Shown piece after piece: positions 10,168 through 19,763 of a stretch of DNA of 64,000 bases. The DNA is from Buttiauxella massiliensis. Lineage in GTDB: Bacteria; Pseudomonadota; Gammaproteobacteria; Enterobacterales; Enterobacteriaceae. A program made the translations under genes and the position numbers. Every line of letters begins with the position of its first letter. Position 1 is the first letter of the stretch. The notes beneath the pieces were generated by a model. The model searched no databases. It was not told where the DNA came from and saw nothing but the letters and a program-made list of their open reading frames with translations. The stretch is from NCBI RefSeq assembly GCF_902500225.1, contig NZ_LR722648.1, positions 79,676 to 143,675 of the forward strand. The letters run 5' to 3'.

Positions 10168-11511
10168 TTATTTAAGTGCAGCAATCGCCTGCGCAAAGTT
10201 TGGCAAATTCGCTTCGTGAGCTAACAGCATATCGCGGGCAATTTTCTCGGCATCTTTATCAGAATGAATCAGCGGGCTTAGATTTAACGCCAGCAGAACA
10301 TCATTAAAGTTTCCGCTAAGCGCCGCTTCACTGGCCGCCACTTCGAAACCTTTGATGGTGTAAATCAGGCCCAGCACTTTTTCATCAAAATGAGTGATGC
10401 GTGAGCTTGGTGTTGCGCCATCACGGCCGATGGTACAGGTCATTTCAACCGCCCAGTCAGCAGGAATATTATCAACATGCCCATGGTGTGGCACGTTAAC
10501 GTAATGCTCGCTTTGCTTGTCGTTATAGATATCGCTGATAACTTCACAAGCCGCATCAGAGTAGTAAGCCCCGCCACGCAGTTCCAACTCTTTTGGTTTC
10601 ACATTCAAAGCAGGGTCTTTGTACAGCTCGAAGAGCTGCTTCTCGACCTTCTGCACCACTGTTGCGCGCGCGCCGCCTTTGTAGAACTCGCCCATTTCGA
10701 TAGCCAGCATCTCTTTTTGCTTGAAGTAATAAAGCAAGTAAGAGCACGGCAGCAGGCGCAGAGAACGAATCAGACCTTCACTGAATGGCAGATCAAAGAT
10801 GTTTTTCACTGAACCTGCGGTTAGCGTACCGGATGCCACGCCATCAAGCAGTTCGTCAAAGCGAGAAGTGCCGTTAACGATGACATCTTTGATGAAGACC
10901 ATGTGGTTCAGACCGAACAAATCGATATTCAACTCATCTGTTGGTGCGAGTTTCAATACATCTTTAATGAACATTTTCATGCCCACTGGAATGTTGCAAA
11001 CACCGATGAATTTTTTGAAGTCAGTGTGGCGATAAACCGCTTCGGTTACCATACCGGCCGGGTTAGTGAAGTTGATAACCCAGGCGTCCGGGCAGATCTC
11101 TTTCACATCATTAATGATGTCGAAAATCACCGGAATAGTACGCAGGCCTTTAAACAAACCACCCGCACCGTTAGTTTCCTGGCCCAAATAGCCGTAGCTT
11201 AGTGGGATACGCTCATCAAGTTCACGGGCTTTAAGTTGCCCAACACGCAATTGCGTAGTAACAAAATCGGCATCAACCAAGGCTTCGCGGCGATCAAGGG
11301 TTTTATACAGTGCAATTGGCACTGCCGCGCGTTCAATCATACGCAAGCAGAGATCGAAGATAATATCTTGTTTCTCTTTACCCGCCTCAACATCAACCAG
11401 CCATAATTCAGTAATCGGCAATTCTTCGTAACGTTTAATAAAACCTTCGAGTAATTCAGGGGTATAGCTGCTACCACCACCGATTGTGACGACTTTCAAT
11501 TTTTTACTCAT
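10168..11511 (-). CDS. chbF: 6-phospho-beta-glucosidase ChbF (glycosidase family 4)
   Basis: 447 residues, the size of E. coli ChbF. The N-terminal dinucleotide-binding motif VVTIGGGSSYTPELLEGF and the INFTNPAGMVTEA and GVCNIPVGM segments mark a GH4 enzyme, which uses NAD and a divalent metal to hydrolyse phosphorylated beta-glucosides. It acts in the cytoplasm on mono-deacetylated chitobiose-6-phosphate after PTS import. The start at 11511 has GGAG six bases upstream. It is preceded by a 121-base gap after chbR. Confidence 0.95.
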   Translation of the reverse strand: MSKKLKVVTIGGGSSYTPELLEGFIKRYEELPITELWLVDVEAGKEKQDIIFDLCLRMIERAAVPIALYKTLDRREALVDADFVTTQLRVGQLKARELDERIPLSYGYLGQETNGAGGLFKGLRTIPVIFDIINDVKEICPDAWVINFTNPAGMVTEAVYRHTDFKKFIGVCNIPVGMKMFIKDVLKLAPTDELNIDLFGLNHMVFIKDVIVNGTSRFDELLDGVASGTLTAGSVKNIFDLPFSEGLIRSLRLLPCSYLLYYFKQKEMLAIEMGEFYKGGARATVVQKVEKQLFELYKDPALNVKPKELELRGGAYYSDAACEVISDIYNDKQSEHYVNVPHHGHVDNIPADWAVEMTCTIGRDGATPSSRITHFDEKVLGLIYTIKGFEVAASEAALSGNFNDVLLALNLSPLIHSDKDAEKIARDMLLAHEANLPNFAQAIAALK

Positions 11512-11577
11512 GAGGACTCCGCTAGAACTTTCGCTCGATATAAGTGAGATCTATAGATGTATTATTGAAGGTTATAT

Positions 11578-11597
11578 CCAGTAATTAATTTTACTGG
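11578..11597 (-). repeat. Short hairpin between chbR and chbF
   Basis: CCAGTAA and TTACTGG form a seven-pair stem with loop TTAATT in the chbR-chbF gap. There is no T run. It may set the 3' end of upstream mRNA; function unproven. Confidence 0.5.
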
Positions 11598-11632
11598 AGC
11601 CAAAGACCAACCATCATTAATACATTTACAAG

Positions 11633-12469
11633 TTATTTAATGCTATATAACTGCTTCCGATAATGCTGTGGTGTAAATGATGTCAACTTTTTAAAGTTTT
11701 TAATAAACATACTGGCACTACTGTAACCTGATTCAAAAGCAATATCGGTAACAGAATAGTTCGTGATCTCCAGTTGTTTCTTGGCAAAATTAATTCTTAT
11801 CTCATTGATAATTTGCATCGGTGTTTTGCCATAGTGGCGCTGTGTAGCACGGGTTAAGTACTCCTGTGACTTACCGGACAACTCCACCATATTCACTAAT
11901 GCTTTATCACCAAACATCGACTTGCCATGCATCAACTCGACGGTATTTTTTAGCCAACCAGGAATATCACCACCTGACTCAGATTCTTTATGATGACGCA
12001 GGCGGTTCACAATATAAAACGTCACCATTTCAAGAAACTCACTAAACTCGCCCTGACGGAAGTTTAATGAAGCAGTCACAGATTCAATATAAGTCAAAAA
12101 TTCATTCTTAATTTGATAAACCTGTGACGCAATAAAATATGCTGGGAATAACGGTAAATAATGCTGTTCGAAAAAAGCCTTGCTAATCCCAACATTCAAA
12201 ATTCGGGTCGCACCAAAATCATAAAAACTTTGATGATAAGAGCCGAGTGGAATGAAAACAAAACTCCCTCTCTCCAGCAGCACACGTTTACCGTTGATTT
12301 CTTGGTAATAACGTCCCGTCAATACCACCGTGAATTCGTAATAATCATGCTGGTGCAGCCCGGAGACACTTTCGACTTTGTTGTGGATGAACATGTGGAA
12401 ATGTTGACCATCAAAAAGCTGGCTCTCGCGTGCCGTGTTGATTTCCATACTGATTACCGGTGGCTGCAT
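11633..12469 (-). CDS. chbR: AraC-family dual regulator ChbR
   Basis: 278 residues. The N-terminal cupin-like sensing domain includes [20 protein letters not shown] and the C-terminal domain holds two AraC helix-turn-helix motifs ([38 protein letters not shown]). It matches E. coli ChbR along its length. ChbR represses chb without inducer and activates it with deacetylated chitooligosaccharide-phosphate. The gene follows chbA by 12 bases, in the conserved order of the E. coli operon. Confidence 0.95.
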   Translation of the reverse strand: MQPPVISMEINTARESQLFDGQHFHMFIHNKVESVSGLHQHDYYEFTVVLTGRYYQEINGKRVLLERGSFVFIPLGSYHQSFYDFGATRILNVGISKAFFEQHYLPLFPAYFIASQVYQIKNEFLTYIESVTASLNFRQGEFSEFLEMVTFYIVNRLRHHKESESGGDIPGWLKNTVELMHGKSMFGDKALVNMVELSGKSQEYLTRATQRHYGKTPMQIINEIRINFAKKQLEITNYSVTDIAFESGYSSASMFIKNFKKLTSFTPQHYRKQLYSIK

Positions 12470-12481
12470 AGGGACTCCAAC

Positions 12482-12829
12482 TTATTTTATTTTTTCGTGA
12501 AGCTCAATAAGTTCTGTCACCAGTTCGCGCGCCAGCATAGACGTCATCAGGTGATCTTGCGCGTGAACCAGCACCAGGCTGACTTTGGTTTTGCCTTCGC
12601 CCTGGTCGCCTTCAATCAGTTTGGTTTGTACCAGGTGGGCTTCATTCAGTGCTTCGCGGGACTGAGCCATCAGTTCCCAGGCTTTTTCGAAATCGCCAGT
12701 TTTAGCGATTTTCAGTGCGCCGTATGCCAGGCTGCGCGCCTGACCAGAATTGATGATTAAACCCATCACCACTTCTTCAAGATCGTTGGTATCGACTTCG
12801 TTATCGACCGCATTTTCTAAATCAAACAT
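12482..12829 (-). CDS. chbA: PTS enzyme IIA for N,N'-diacetylchitobiose
   Basis: 115 residues of the lactose/cellobiose IIA family. I start at 12829 (MFDLENAVD) because GGGAGAGA lies just upstream and E. coli ChbA is 116 residues; the frame is open to 12886 but that extension has no family support. The phosphorylated histidine is in VLVHAQDHLMTSMLARE. It takes phosphate from HPr and passes it to ChbB, acting as a cytoplasmic trimer. It lies between chbC and chbR. Confidence 0.95.
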   Translation of the reverse strand: MFDLENAVDNEVDTNDLEEVVMGLIINSGQARSLAYGALKIAKTGDFEKAWELMAQSREALNEAHLVQTKLIEGDQGEGKTKVSLVLVHAQDHLMTSMLARELVTELIELHEKIK

Positions 12830-12905
12830 CAAATTCTCTCCCGGTACATTTAAAGTGGTTGGGGACAGGGGGCCATCCCCAACCAAAGTTACTTATAATT
12901 GAAGA

Positions 12906-14264
12906 TTAGAATTTCAGTGCGTTAGCAATATCTTCTTCGCTTTCTTCTTCTTCGATGACAGCCTGCGCTTTGTTAGACAGGATGACGAACGGTATGTAGA
13001 CACAGGTCGCGACACCCAGGTTGAACAGCGCGACTAACAGAGCAGCGATACTACCGTTACTGTTAAAGAAGGCGCCCAGACCGGTTGGCATTGTCCACGG
13101 TGCAAGGTTGGTAACCGGCGGGATAATACCCATCGAATACGCCGCAAGAGTGATAGCCGCCAGAATCGGCTGTACCAGTACGAACGGGATAAACATAACC
13201 GGGTTCATGATGATTGGCAGACCGAACAGGATAGGTTCGTTAATCTGGAAGATGCCTGAAGGCAGTGCCAGTTTCGCCACCTGACGGTGATCTGCACGAC
13301 GTGAAACCATGAAGATTGCGATAATCAAGCCAAGCGTCGCACCAGAACCACCCAACAGGATGTAGGAGTCGAGCATTGGTTTAGCCCAGAAGTGGAACTG
13401 TTTACCCGCGTCAATTGCCGCCTGAACAGAACCATACTGGTTATAGAGTGCGATGTTTTCCAGCGCCCATGGCGTCATGATGCCGTTATCCAGCGCGGTC
13501 AGCGCCAGTGAACCATGCACACCGAAGAACCACAGTAAGGAGTTAAAGATAACGTACGCCCAACCTACTACGGCACCCATTGACGCCAGCGGCGTTGAAA
13601 TGGAATCCATAATAATCTGGTGGAAGTTGCTACCGTGGTTTGCCAGCAGCCAGGAAATAATCCCGAAGATAGACAGGATAATAAAGCCTGGAATTAATGC
13701 AGAGAATGAACGTGATACCGAAGTCGGCACGCTATCTGGCAAAGTAATAACCCAATTGCGACGAATAACAAATGTAAATAATTCCGCCACTACCAGGCCA
13801 ATAACAATACCGGAAATAATATTCTGACCACCTAACCAGTTCGCGCCGACAGCATAAGCTTCGCCAACACTATATGGAGTCACAGTCATGAATGCCGCAA
13901 CGGATAATAAACCGGCAGCCAATGGATCAACTTTCCGTTCTTCAGCCAGCGCCATGCCAATGAAAAAAGGCGCCATTAGCGACATAATACCTAACGTACC
14001 GTTATATACGTTGCCGCCAATGGCTTTAAACCCATTAAGGGTTGCAATGGTTGAGGGGTCTAAACGAATACCTAAAGAATAGAAAAATGAACCTGTATCA
14101 AAACTCAGAAAAACGTTATTGATTAAAACAAACATTGCCCCAGCGAGGGTCAATGGCATTAATTTGATGAAGCCGTTTTTAATTGCGTTGACGTGCGGTT
14201 GCTTCCCAATTTTCACTGCGAAAGGAAGCAATATCTTTTCAAGTGAATCAATGACTTTACTCAT
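12906..14264 (-). CDS. chbC: PTS permease (enzyme IIC) for N,N'-diacetylchitobiose
   Basis: 452 residues of the lactose/cellobiose IIC family, the same length as E. coli ChbC. It starts [22 protein letters not shown] and has the typical string of hydrophobic membrane segments, with substrate-site motifs such as [15 protein letters not shown] and [17 protein letters not shown]. It imports and phosphorylates chitobiose together with ChbB and ChbA. AGGAA precedes the start at good spacing. Confidence 0.96.
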   Translation of the reverse strand: MSKVIDSLEKILLPFAVKIGKQPHVNAIKNGFIKLMPLTLAGAMFVLINNVFLSFDTGSFFYSLGIRLDPSTIATLNGFKAIGGNVYNGTLGIMSLMAPFFIGMALAEERKVDPLAAGLLSVAAFMTVTPYSVGEAYAVGANWLGGQNIISGIVIGLVVAELFTFVIRRNWVITLPDSVPTSVSRSFSALIPGFIILSIFGIISWLLANHGSNFHQIIMDSISTPLASMGAVVGWAYVIFNSLLWFFGVHGSLALTALDNGIMTPWALENIALYNQYGSVQAAIDAGKQFHFWAKPMLDSYILLGGSGATLGLIIAIFMVSRRADHRQVAKLALPSGIFQINEPILFGLPIIMNPVMFIPFVLVQPILAAITLAAYSMGIIPPVTNLAPWTMPTGLGAFFNSNGSIAALLVALFNLGVATCVYIPFVILSNKAQAVIEEEESEEDIANALKF

Positions 14265-14350
14265 TTGGAATTTCCTTTATTGCCGCAAGAGTCTTGCGGC
14301 CAGGTTGTGTAAGGTCGTTCTTTGACGGAAAAATAAAACAAAATAAAAAG

Positions 14351-14674
14351 TTAACTATTTGCTGCTGCTTTCTTGATCGATGCGACTGCTGCTTTCAGCA
14401 CGCCTAATCCATCAATTTTGCCGTACATTGCCGAGTCAATAACTTCGACTGGTTTGCCCGGTAATACTTTTTGAATTTCTGGAAGCATGTACGCAATTTG
14501 TGGCCCGAGTAATACCAGATCCGCATCCTTGCCTTTTTCAGCAGCCAGAGTTTCAGGCCAGGCTTCGATAATTACAGGCACTTCATACTTCTCTGCCTGC
14601 GCCTTCATTTTTGATACCAGCAATGAGGTGGACATCCCGGCAGAACAAAATAGGTAGATACGTCTTTTGGTCAT
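14351..14674 (-). CDS. chbB: PTS enzyme IIB for N,N'-diacetylchitobiose
   Basis: 107 residues. The phosphorylated cysteine is in [18 protein letters not shown]. The start at 14674 (MTKRRIYLF) has GTGAGGAA seven bases upstream and fits the 106 residues of E. coli ChbB; the frame opens seven codons earlier but that start has no ribosome site. It is the first gene of chbBCARFG and transfers phosphate from ChbA to the sugar at ChbC. Confidence 0.95.
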   Translation of the reverse strand: MTKRRIYLFCSAGMSTSLLVSKMKAQAEKYEVPVIIEAWPETLAAEKGKDADLVLLGPQIAYMLPEIQKVLPGKPVEVIDSAMYGKIDGLGVLKAAVASIKKAAANS

Positions 14675-14883
14675 AATAAATTCCTCACGTTGCAATAGCC
14701 TGCATGTCTGAAATCAGCACAACCCACGCCTGCAAAAGGGACTGATTGGAAAGTTCTGATTGTTTCTTGTTGAGAGAAGTATACGGCAACACGTCGGCGG
14801 GGAATAATATTATGGAGCCCAAAATTGTCTCTCCTTGACCATCCGTTTTGATACCCTTCACATTTTGGGTAAATAATTCGCGC
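14675..14883 (-). promoter_or_regulatory. Control region of the chb operon
   Basis: About 200 bases upstream of chbB with no convincing gene. A TATACT -10 candidate lies at 14778-14783 (minus strand) with no good -35, as expected for an activator-dependent promoter. AATTATTTACCC near 14870 resembles part of a NagC site. In E. coli this promoter is controlled by NagC, ChbR and CRP; the exact sites here are not settled. Confidence 0.4.
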
Positions 14884-14915
14884 AAAGAAAAAAGCCCAAA
14901 CAGAGTTTGGGCTTT
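14884..14915 (-). terminator. Terminator of phoH
   Basis: AAAGCCCAAAC and GTTTGGGCTTT form an 11-bp stem with a three-base loop. On the minus strand it runs into a T-rich tract, 21 bases after the phoH stop. Confidence 0.85.
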
Positions 14916-14936
14916 ACAATTCTTTCACACCAGAAA

Positions 14937-16004
14937 TCAGTCGTAGGCATTCAATGCGCGCTGGCAAAGGGCCGAGCGCACACAATCTTGTTTGCCAAAG
15001 CGGACCACACCTACCATTTCATCTTCTTCAAAACGTTCCAGAGCATCACTCAGGCCGGACTTAACACCCCGCGGCAAATCGCATTGCGTGATATCGCCAT
15101 TGACGATGACCGTCACATTTTCCCCAAGGCGCGTTAAGAACATTTTCATTTGCGCTGCGGTGACATTCTGCGCCTCATCAAGAATAACCACCGCATTTTC
15201 GAAGGTACGTCCGCGCATATAAGCGAACGGCGCAATCTCTACTTTGCCAATTTCGGGACGCAGACAGTACTGCATAAAAGACGACCCTAAACGTCGCACC
15301 AGGATGTCATACACCGGGCGGAAATAAGGAGCGAATTTTTCCGAAATATCCCCAGGTAAGAAGCCGAGATCTTCGTCAGCTTGCAGGACCGGGCGGGTGA
15401 CAATTATCCTGTCGACATCCTTATGTATCAGGGCCTCAGCGGCTTTCGCCGCACTGATATACGTTTTGCCGCACCCGGCTTCACCGGTGGCGAATATCAG
15501 ATGCTTTTTCTCGATGGCGTTAAGATAGTGCTCCTGAGCCTCATTTCGCGCCGCTATCGGTGAGTTATCACGGCAATCTCTTGCCATACCGATAGATTCA
15601 ACGCCGCTCATCTGCACAAGCGTTGTGACCGATTCCTCTTCGCGTTGTTTGTGGCTACGCGAATCCCGTCTCAGCACACGTTTTGCTTCACGACGAGCTT
15701 TGATCACTGCTTTCTGTCTTCCCATGGATGGCACCTTACAGTTGGTTTCATTTCCCGCGCCACAACACAGTGCGCGATTATGTTCACTAACGGATGAGGT
15801 TTGGCTTCCTTTTAAGCCATGAACTGCCGGTTGAGAGGATGCACCAGTTAGACGAATTACGCCGCTTAGCGCATCGTTAATACATTGAGTTGTAAAAGGA
15901 TCAGGTTTTTTAGCGGTGAAGATAGCGAAGCCGGAGGAGACACCTCCGCGCTGGGTAGTGCGGGTAAGAAGTTTGCTCAATCGTCCAGTACAGGACCCTA
16001 CCAT
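14937..16004 (-). CDS. phoH: PhoH phosphate-starvation ATPase
   Basis: 355 residues in the long form, as for the annotated E. coli protein (354). The ATPase core is in the C-terminal 260 residues: Walker A FATGEAGCGKTYISAAKAAE and Walker B NAVVILDEAQNVTAAQ. An internal start at 15725 (MGRQKAVIKARREAKR) with TAAGGTG upstream would give a 262-residue core. The long start at 16004 has GGAGA six bases upstream. The 93-residue N-terminal part looks E. coli-like, which favours its translation. In E. coli the gene belongs to the PhoB regulon; the precise cellular function is unknown. It follows the efe operon on the same strand. Confidence 0.92.
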   Translation of the reverse strand: MVGSCTGRLSKLLTRTTQRGGVSSGFAIFTAKKPDPFTTQCINDALSGVIRLTGASSQPAVHGLKGSQTSSVSEHNRALCCGAGNETNCKVPSMGRQKAVIKARREAKRVLRRDSRSHKQREEESVTTLVQMSGVESIGMARDCRDNSPIAARNEAQEHYLNAIEKKHLIFATGEAGCGKTYISAAKAAEALIHKDVDRIIVTRPVLQADEDLGFLPGDISEKFAPYFRPVYDILVRRLGSSFMQYCLRPEIGKVEIAPFAYMRGRTFENAVVILDEAQNVTAAQMKMFLTRLGENVTVIVNGDITQCDLPRGVKSGLSDALERFEEDEMVGVVRFGKQDCVRSALCQRALNAYD

Positions 16005-16141
16005 TCGCGATCTCCATTGTGATTAAGATTCACAGCCGGGAACTACCGCTCGTGCTTTAATTACATCAAAAATTATCTAAATTGCAACTTTTATTTTACT
16101 TTAAATCAACATTCGCGTTTCGTCATGCGCTTATCAAATTT

Positions 16142-16161
16142 ATGACATAAAAATATTACAG
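16142..16161 (-). promoter_or_regulatory. Candidate PhoB box upstream of phoH
   Basis: On the minus strand CTGTAAT (16155-16161) is followed by ATGTCAT (16142-16148). These match the two CTGTCAT-like halves of a Pho box, but the spacing is about two bases longer than the usual 11-base repeat. The rest of the 16005-16318 spacer holds only AT-rich sequence and the efe hairpin. Confidence 0.4.
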
Positions 16162-16254
16162 TTTTATATCAATGGGGTAGTCATAGATAAATTGAATGGA
16201 TACCTGGCAGGCAAATTGTTAGCAAATGAAAAATTAGCAGGAGAAGAGAAAGTT

Positions 16255-16290
16255 AAGCATCCCCTTCTTATATAGAAGAAGGGGATGCTT
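16255..16290 (-). terminator. Strong hairpin after efeB
   Basis: A perfect 15-bp stem (AAGCATCCCCTTCTT and its reverse complement) with a six-base loop lies 28 bases past the efeB stop. The following T tract is weak (AACTTTCTCTT), so it may terminate or protect the mRNA end. Confidence 0.7.
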
Positions 16291-16318
16291 AGGATGAAGT
16301 GATTTCGAGATTACAGAA

Positions 16319-17602
16319 TCATGCTTCCAGAAGCCCTTGCCCTAAATAGTGCTGCTTATCCACAACACCCGGCAATACAAAGAAGTACCCACCGCCAATT
16401 GGCTTCACGTACTCCTCCAGCGCTTCGCCGTTAAGACGTTGCTGCACAGCCAAAAAACCCTTCTCAAGGTCATGCTGGAAGCAGACAAATAACAATCCCA
16501 TATCCAGTTGCCCGGACTTTGATACACCCAATGAATAGCTGTAACCACGGCGCATCATCAGGTTGGACTGCGTCTCTTTAGTGCGCGGGTTCGCCAGACG
16601 AATATGAGCATCCAGCGCAATCACATTACCGTCTGGGTCTGCTGCATAGTCTGGTTCGTCGTGCTCATTCTTCATACCAAGCGGCGCACCACTGTGTTTA
16701 TCGCGGCCAAAAATAGTCTGCTGCTCTTTTAGCGGCGTTCGGTCCCAGGACTCAACATGGAACTGAATAATACGCACGGCCTTATAGCTGCCGCCTACCG
16801 CCCATGCTGGCTCTTGCTGATCTGCCGTCACCCACACCACATCATTCATCAGCGGTTTGTCTTCGCTGTTAGGGTTCGCCGTACCGTCTTTGAACCCTAA
16901 CAAATTGATAGGCGTCTCTTTGCCACGCGAACGCGCTGCGTGGTTGGAGATAAACCCTTCGCGCTTCCAACGCACACTTAGCAGATCCGGCGTGTGTTTG
17001 ATGATATCTCGCAAGGCATGGATAACCGTATCCGCTGTATTCGCGCAAATCTGGATCAGCAAATCACCATGACACAAGCTGGCATCCAACGAATCATTAG
17101 CGAAGCGCTCCATCTTTTGCAGCTTTTTCGGCATCTGCCCTTTCAGCCCAAAGCGCTCATCAAACAACGATGTTCCCGCAGAGAGCGTGAAAGTCAGGTT
17201 ATCCGGGTAAATCTGCGCACCAAGAATCCCTGAGTCCATCGGTGGCATCCGTGGATTAGGGGTATCCGGCGCAGGCCCACCCGTGGTGAGGAAATCGAAA
17301 CGCGCAGACAGCAACTTGAATAAACGTTCAAGGTCAGCTTTATCACTGGCCAACACATCAAAGGCAACCAACATCATTGCCGCTTGCTGCGGCGTCAGTA
17401 CACCAGCCTGATGCTCACCGTAAAACGGCTGTTTTTCCATGCGCGCATCTGGGGGTAATGTGCCAGGAGAAGTCTCTTGTTTCGCCGCATGAGCCACTGG
17501 GCATCCGCCCGCAACGGCAAGGGCGCCACCGAGCGCGCCCAAACCTTTCAGTAAGCGGCGGCGAGCCGGAATATGCCCGCCGTTTTTATTTTTATCTTCC
17601 AT
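16319..17602 (-). CDS. efeB: EfeB, Tat-exported Dyp-type haem peroxidase
   Basis: 427 residues. The N-terminus has a twin-arginine signal ([21 protein letters not shown]). The Dyp peroxidase motif GFKDGTANP is present, with the downstream haem-binding region ([10 protein letters not shown]). It is exported folded, with haem, to the periplasm. It works with EfeO and EfeU in ferrous-iron uptake at low pH and has also been proposed to take iron from haem. It follows efeO by only five bases. Confidence 0.95.
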   Translation of the reverse strand: MEDKNKNGGHIPARRRLLKGLGALGGALAVAGGCPVAHAAKQETSPGTLPPDARMEKQPFYGEHQAGVLTPQQAAMMLVAFDVLASDKADLERLFKLLSARFDFLTTGGPAPDTPNPRMPPMDSGILGAQIYPDNLTFTLSAGTSLFDERFGLKGQMPKKLQKMERFANDSLDASLCHGDLLIQICANTADTVIHALRDIIKHTPDLLSVRWKREGFISNHAARSRGKETPINLLGFKDGTANPNSEDKPLMNDVVWVTADQQEPAWAVGGSYKAVRIIQFHVESWDRTPLKEQQTIFGRDKHSGAPLGMKNEHDEPDYAADPDGNVIALDAHIRLANPRTKETQSNLMMRRGYSYSLGVSKSGQLDMGLLFVCFQHDLEKGFLAVQQRLNGEALEEYVKPIGGGYFFVLPGVVDKQHYLGQGLLEA

Positions 17603-17607
17603 AAAAA

Positions 17608-18738
17608 CTAGTCCAGACCCAGTACGCCACGCAGTTGTGACAAATCTTCTGCCAGCGCCGTTACCGGCCCTTTCAGCGCATTGCGGTCTGCATCGGTCAG
17701 TTTGTCATAAGTCTCGAAGCCGTCTTTAGTACGGTATTTAGCAAGAATGGTGTCCACTTTCTTGAAGTTGGCATCCACTTTTGCCAGCAATGGCGCGTTA
17801 TCTTTAGTCAGCAACGGGCGCAGCAAGTTAACAATTTTCTGTGCACCATCAACGTTTGCCTGGAAGTCCCACAGGTCAGTGTGGCTGTAGCGATCTTCTT
17901 CACCACTGATTTTGCTGGCCGCCACTTCTTCAATCAGGCCCGCAGCACCGCCGACAACTTTGCTTGGTGGGAATGCCAGTTCAGAAATACGTGTTTGCAG
18001 ATCCAGCACGTCGCTGTTGAGCTGATCGGCATATTTTTCCATGCCTTTAGTGGAGTTATCACCAAACAGCGCTTTTTCCAGACGGTGGAAACCAGTGAAT
18101 TTTGGATCATTGGCTTTCTGCTCGTAATCATCTTCGCGGGCATCAATGCTGCCGTCGAGATCCGAGAACAGTTCAGCAATAGGTTCGATGCGCTCGTAAT
18201 GCTGGCGTGTTGGCGCATACAGAGATTTAGCTTTTTCGATATCGCCAGCTTTCACTGCGTCAGTAAAGGCTTTTGTGCCTTTAACCAATTCTGCAACTTC
18301 GGCAGTCACATAAGCTTTGTATTCGGTGATTGGCCCGGCCAATGCCATCAGGTCATTTTTCGGTGCAGCCTGATCGCCCGCCGCTTTAACGATAAGCTTA
18401 CCCTTAGGGTTGCTTAGCAGGCCGCAGGTCATGTCGTACTCGCCCGCTTGCAGGTTAGCCGTCATTTTCTGAGAGAAACCAGGTGCGATGTTCTCACGCT
18501 CTTCAACTACCATCACCCCTTTCAGGATTTCCCACTCAAGTGCTTTCTGGCTGTTGTTTTGAATGATGAACTGGGTTTTACCGGCGTTAACAGTAATGTT
18601 CATCGGTTCGCACTGTTTATCAGTCACAGTGACTTTTACCTGAGGAACATCAGCGGCCTGTACGGCAAATGCAGAAGATGCCAGCGCGAAAAGCGCGGCG
18701 TGCAAGGCTTTACGACGAAAGTGTGTAGTCATGGCCAA
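17608..18738 (-). CDS. efeO: EfeO, periplasmic cupredoxin/M75-type iron-uptake protein
   Basis: 376 residues with a Sec signal ending [10 protein letters not shown]. An N-terminal cupredoxin-like domain (through MTCGLL) is followed by the C-terminal M75 domain with the HxxE metal motif in RQHYERIEP and [11 protein letters not shown]. It probably delivers periplasmic iron to the EfeU permease. It is the middle gene of efeUOB, with 26 bases to efeU and five to efeB. Confidence 0.95.
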   Translation of the reverse strand: MAMTTHFRRKALHAALFALASSAFAVQAADVPQVKVTVTDKQCEPMNITVNAGKTQFIIQNNSQKALEWEILKGVMVVEERENIAPGFSQKMTANLQAGEYDMTCGLLSNPKGKLIVKAAGDQAAPKNDLMALAGPITEYKAYVTAEVAELVKGTKAFTDAVKAGDIEKAKSLYAPTRQHYERIEPIAELFSDLDGSIDAREDDYEQKANDPKFTGFHRLEKALFGDNSTKGMEKYADQLNSDVLDLQTRISELAFPPSKVVGGAAGLIEEVAASKISGEEDRYSHTDLWDFQANVDGAQKIVNLLRPLLTKDNAPLLAKVDANFKKVDTILAKYRTKDGFETYDKLTDADRNALKGPVTALAEDLSQLRGVLGLD

Positions 18739-18764
18739 TCCCTATCAAAATTAGTATGTTGTAA

Positions 18765-19607
18765 CTAACGGATGTTATTTGTTGCCTGAACGCTCAAGCG
18801 AGGCGGCATAAAGAACAGCACCAGCACGGGGATCAGGTAGATAAAGTACATCGCCACTTCGCTGACGCTCGGCGCTTCCTGGTAACCGAAAATACCTTCG
18901 AGCAGCGTACCGGTCAGAGAATGAGTGGTAAGAACATTACTGAGGTCAAAAGCGATATCCTGGAAGTGATTCCAAAGTCCCGCTTCGTGGAAAGCACGTA
19001 CTGCACCTGCTGCAAGCCCTGCGGCCACCAGCAGAATAAACAGGCTGGTCCATTTGAAGAACACGGCCAGGTTCAGACGAATACCGCCCCAGTAAAGTAA
19101 GAAACCAAGCACAATCGCGGTGCCCAGGCCAAGCATCGCACCGAGTGGTGGCATGATGCCCACGTCCTGCTGGAATGCTGCCAACAGAAAGAATACTGAC
19201 TCCAGTCCTTCACGGGCGACAGCGAAGAACACCATAAAAATTAGCGCCCAACCGTGGTTGCCTCTGCTGTGCAGCGCTTCGTCAACTTTCTGCTCGAGTT
19301 GCCCTTTCACATTGCGCGACACTTTGCGCATCCAGAACACCATCCACGTAAGGATGAAGACCGCGATGACTGCCACGATGCCTTCAAATAACTCCTGCTC
19401 TTTTTGCGGGAATTCACCAGTGGTTTCGTTGATAAAGATACCCAGCGCCAGGCACAGTGCAGCTGCCGCCACAACGCCAATCCACATGACGCCAATCCAT
19501 TGACCGCGTTGAGTACGCTTCAGATAACTGGCAATCAGGCTAACAATCAGCGCGGCTTCCAGGCCTTCGCGTAACATAATGAGAAACGGGACAAACATTA
19601 CTGACAC
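18765..19607 (-). CDS. efeU: EfeU, ferrous-iron permease (intact)
   Basis: 280 residues, a member of the oxidase-dependent iron transporter (OFeT/Ftr1-like) family with about seven membrane helices. Both REXXE iron motifs are visible: REGLEAALIVSLIA and REGLESVFFLLA. The reading frame is continuous, unlike E. coli K-12 where efeU carries a frameshift. It is the first gene of the operon and lies downstream of a Fur box. Confidence 0.95.
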   Translation of the reverse strand: MSVMFVPFLIMLREGLEAALIVSLIASYLKRTQRGQWIGVMWIGVVAAAALCLALGIFINETTGEFPQKEQELFEGIVAVIAVFILTWMVFWMRKVSRNVKGQLEQKVDEALHSRGNHGWALIFMVFFAVAREGLESVFFLLAAFQQDVGIMPPLGAMLGLGTAIVLGFLLYWGGIRLNLAVFFKWTSLFILLVAAGLAAGAVRAFHEAGLWNHFQDIAFDLSNVLTTHSLTGTLLEGIFGYQEAPSVSEVAMYFIYLIPVLVLFFMPPRLSVQATNNIR

Positions 19608-19656
19608 CCCAACTGTGAACTCAGGTCAAATGGCGTAAAGAAAAGTAAACCATAAC

Positions 19657-19675
19657 GATTGTGATTATCATTACC
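19657..19675 (-). promoter_or_regulatory. Fur box of efeUOB
   Basis: GATTGTGATTATCATTACC agrees with the 19-base Fur consensus at about 15 of 19 positions, 50 bases upstream of the efeU start. Iron repression of the operon follows from this. Confidence 0.75.
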
Positions 19676-19720
19676 GAAAAAATAAACACAAGCAGAGAAT
19701 TTGTATATTTTTGTACAGCT

Positions 19721-19747
19721 GTAAAAAAGGCCGCGATAAGCGGCCTT
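19721..19747 (-). terminator. Terminator of putP
   Basis: AAGGCCGC / GCGGCCTT stem with loop GATAA. On the minus strand it is followed by a T tract (complement of the A run at 19723-19728), shortly after the putP stop. Confidence 0.85.
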
Positions 19748-19763
19748 CAAAGGGTGTTATGAA

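Noticed and set aside
12161-12760. 199-residue plus-strand frame across chbR and chbA
   Set aside because: It is antisense to two well-supported genes and has no family features.
14685-14885. 66-residue minus-strand open frame upstream of chbB
   Set aside because: It occupies the chb promoter region, has no ribosome site and no recognisable family.
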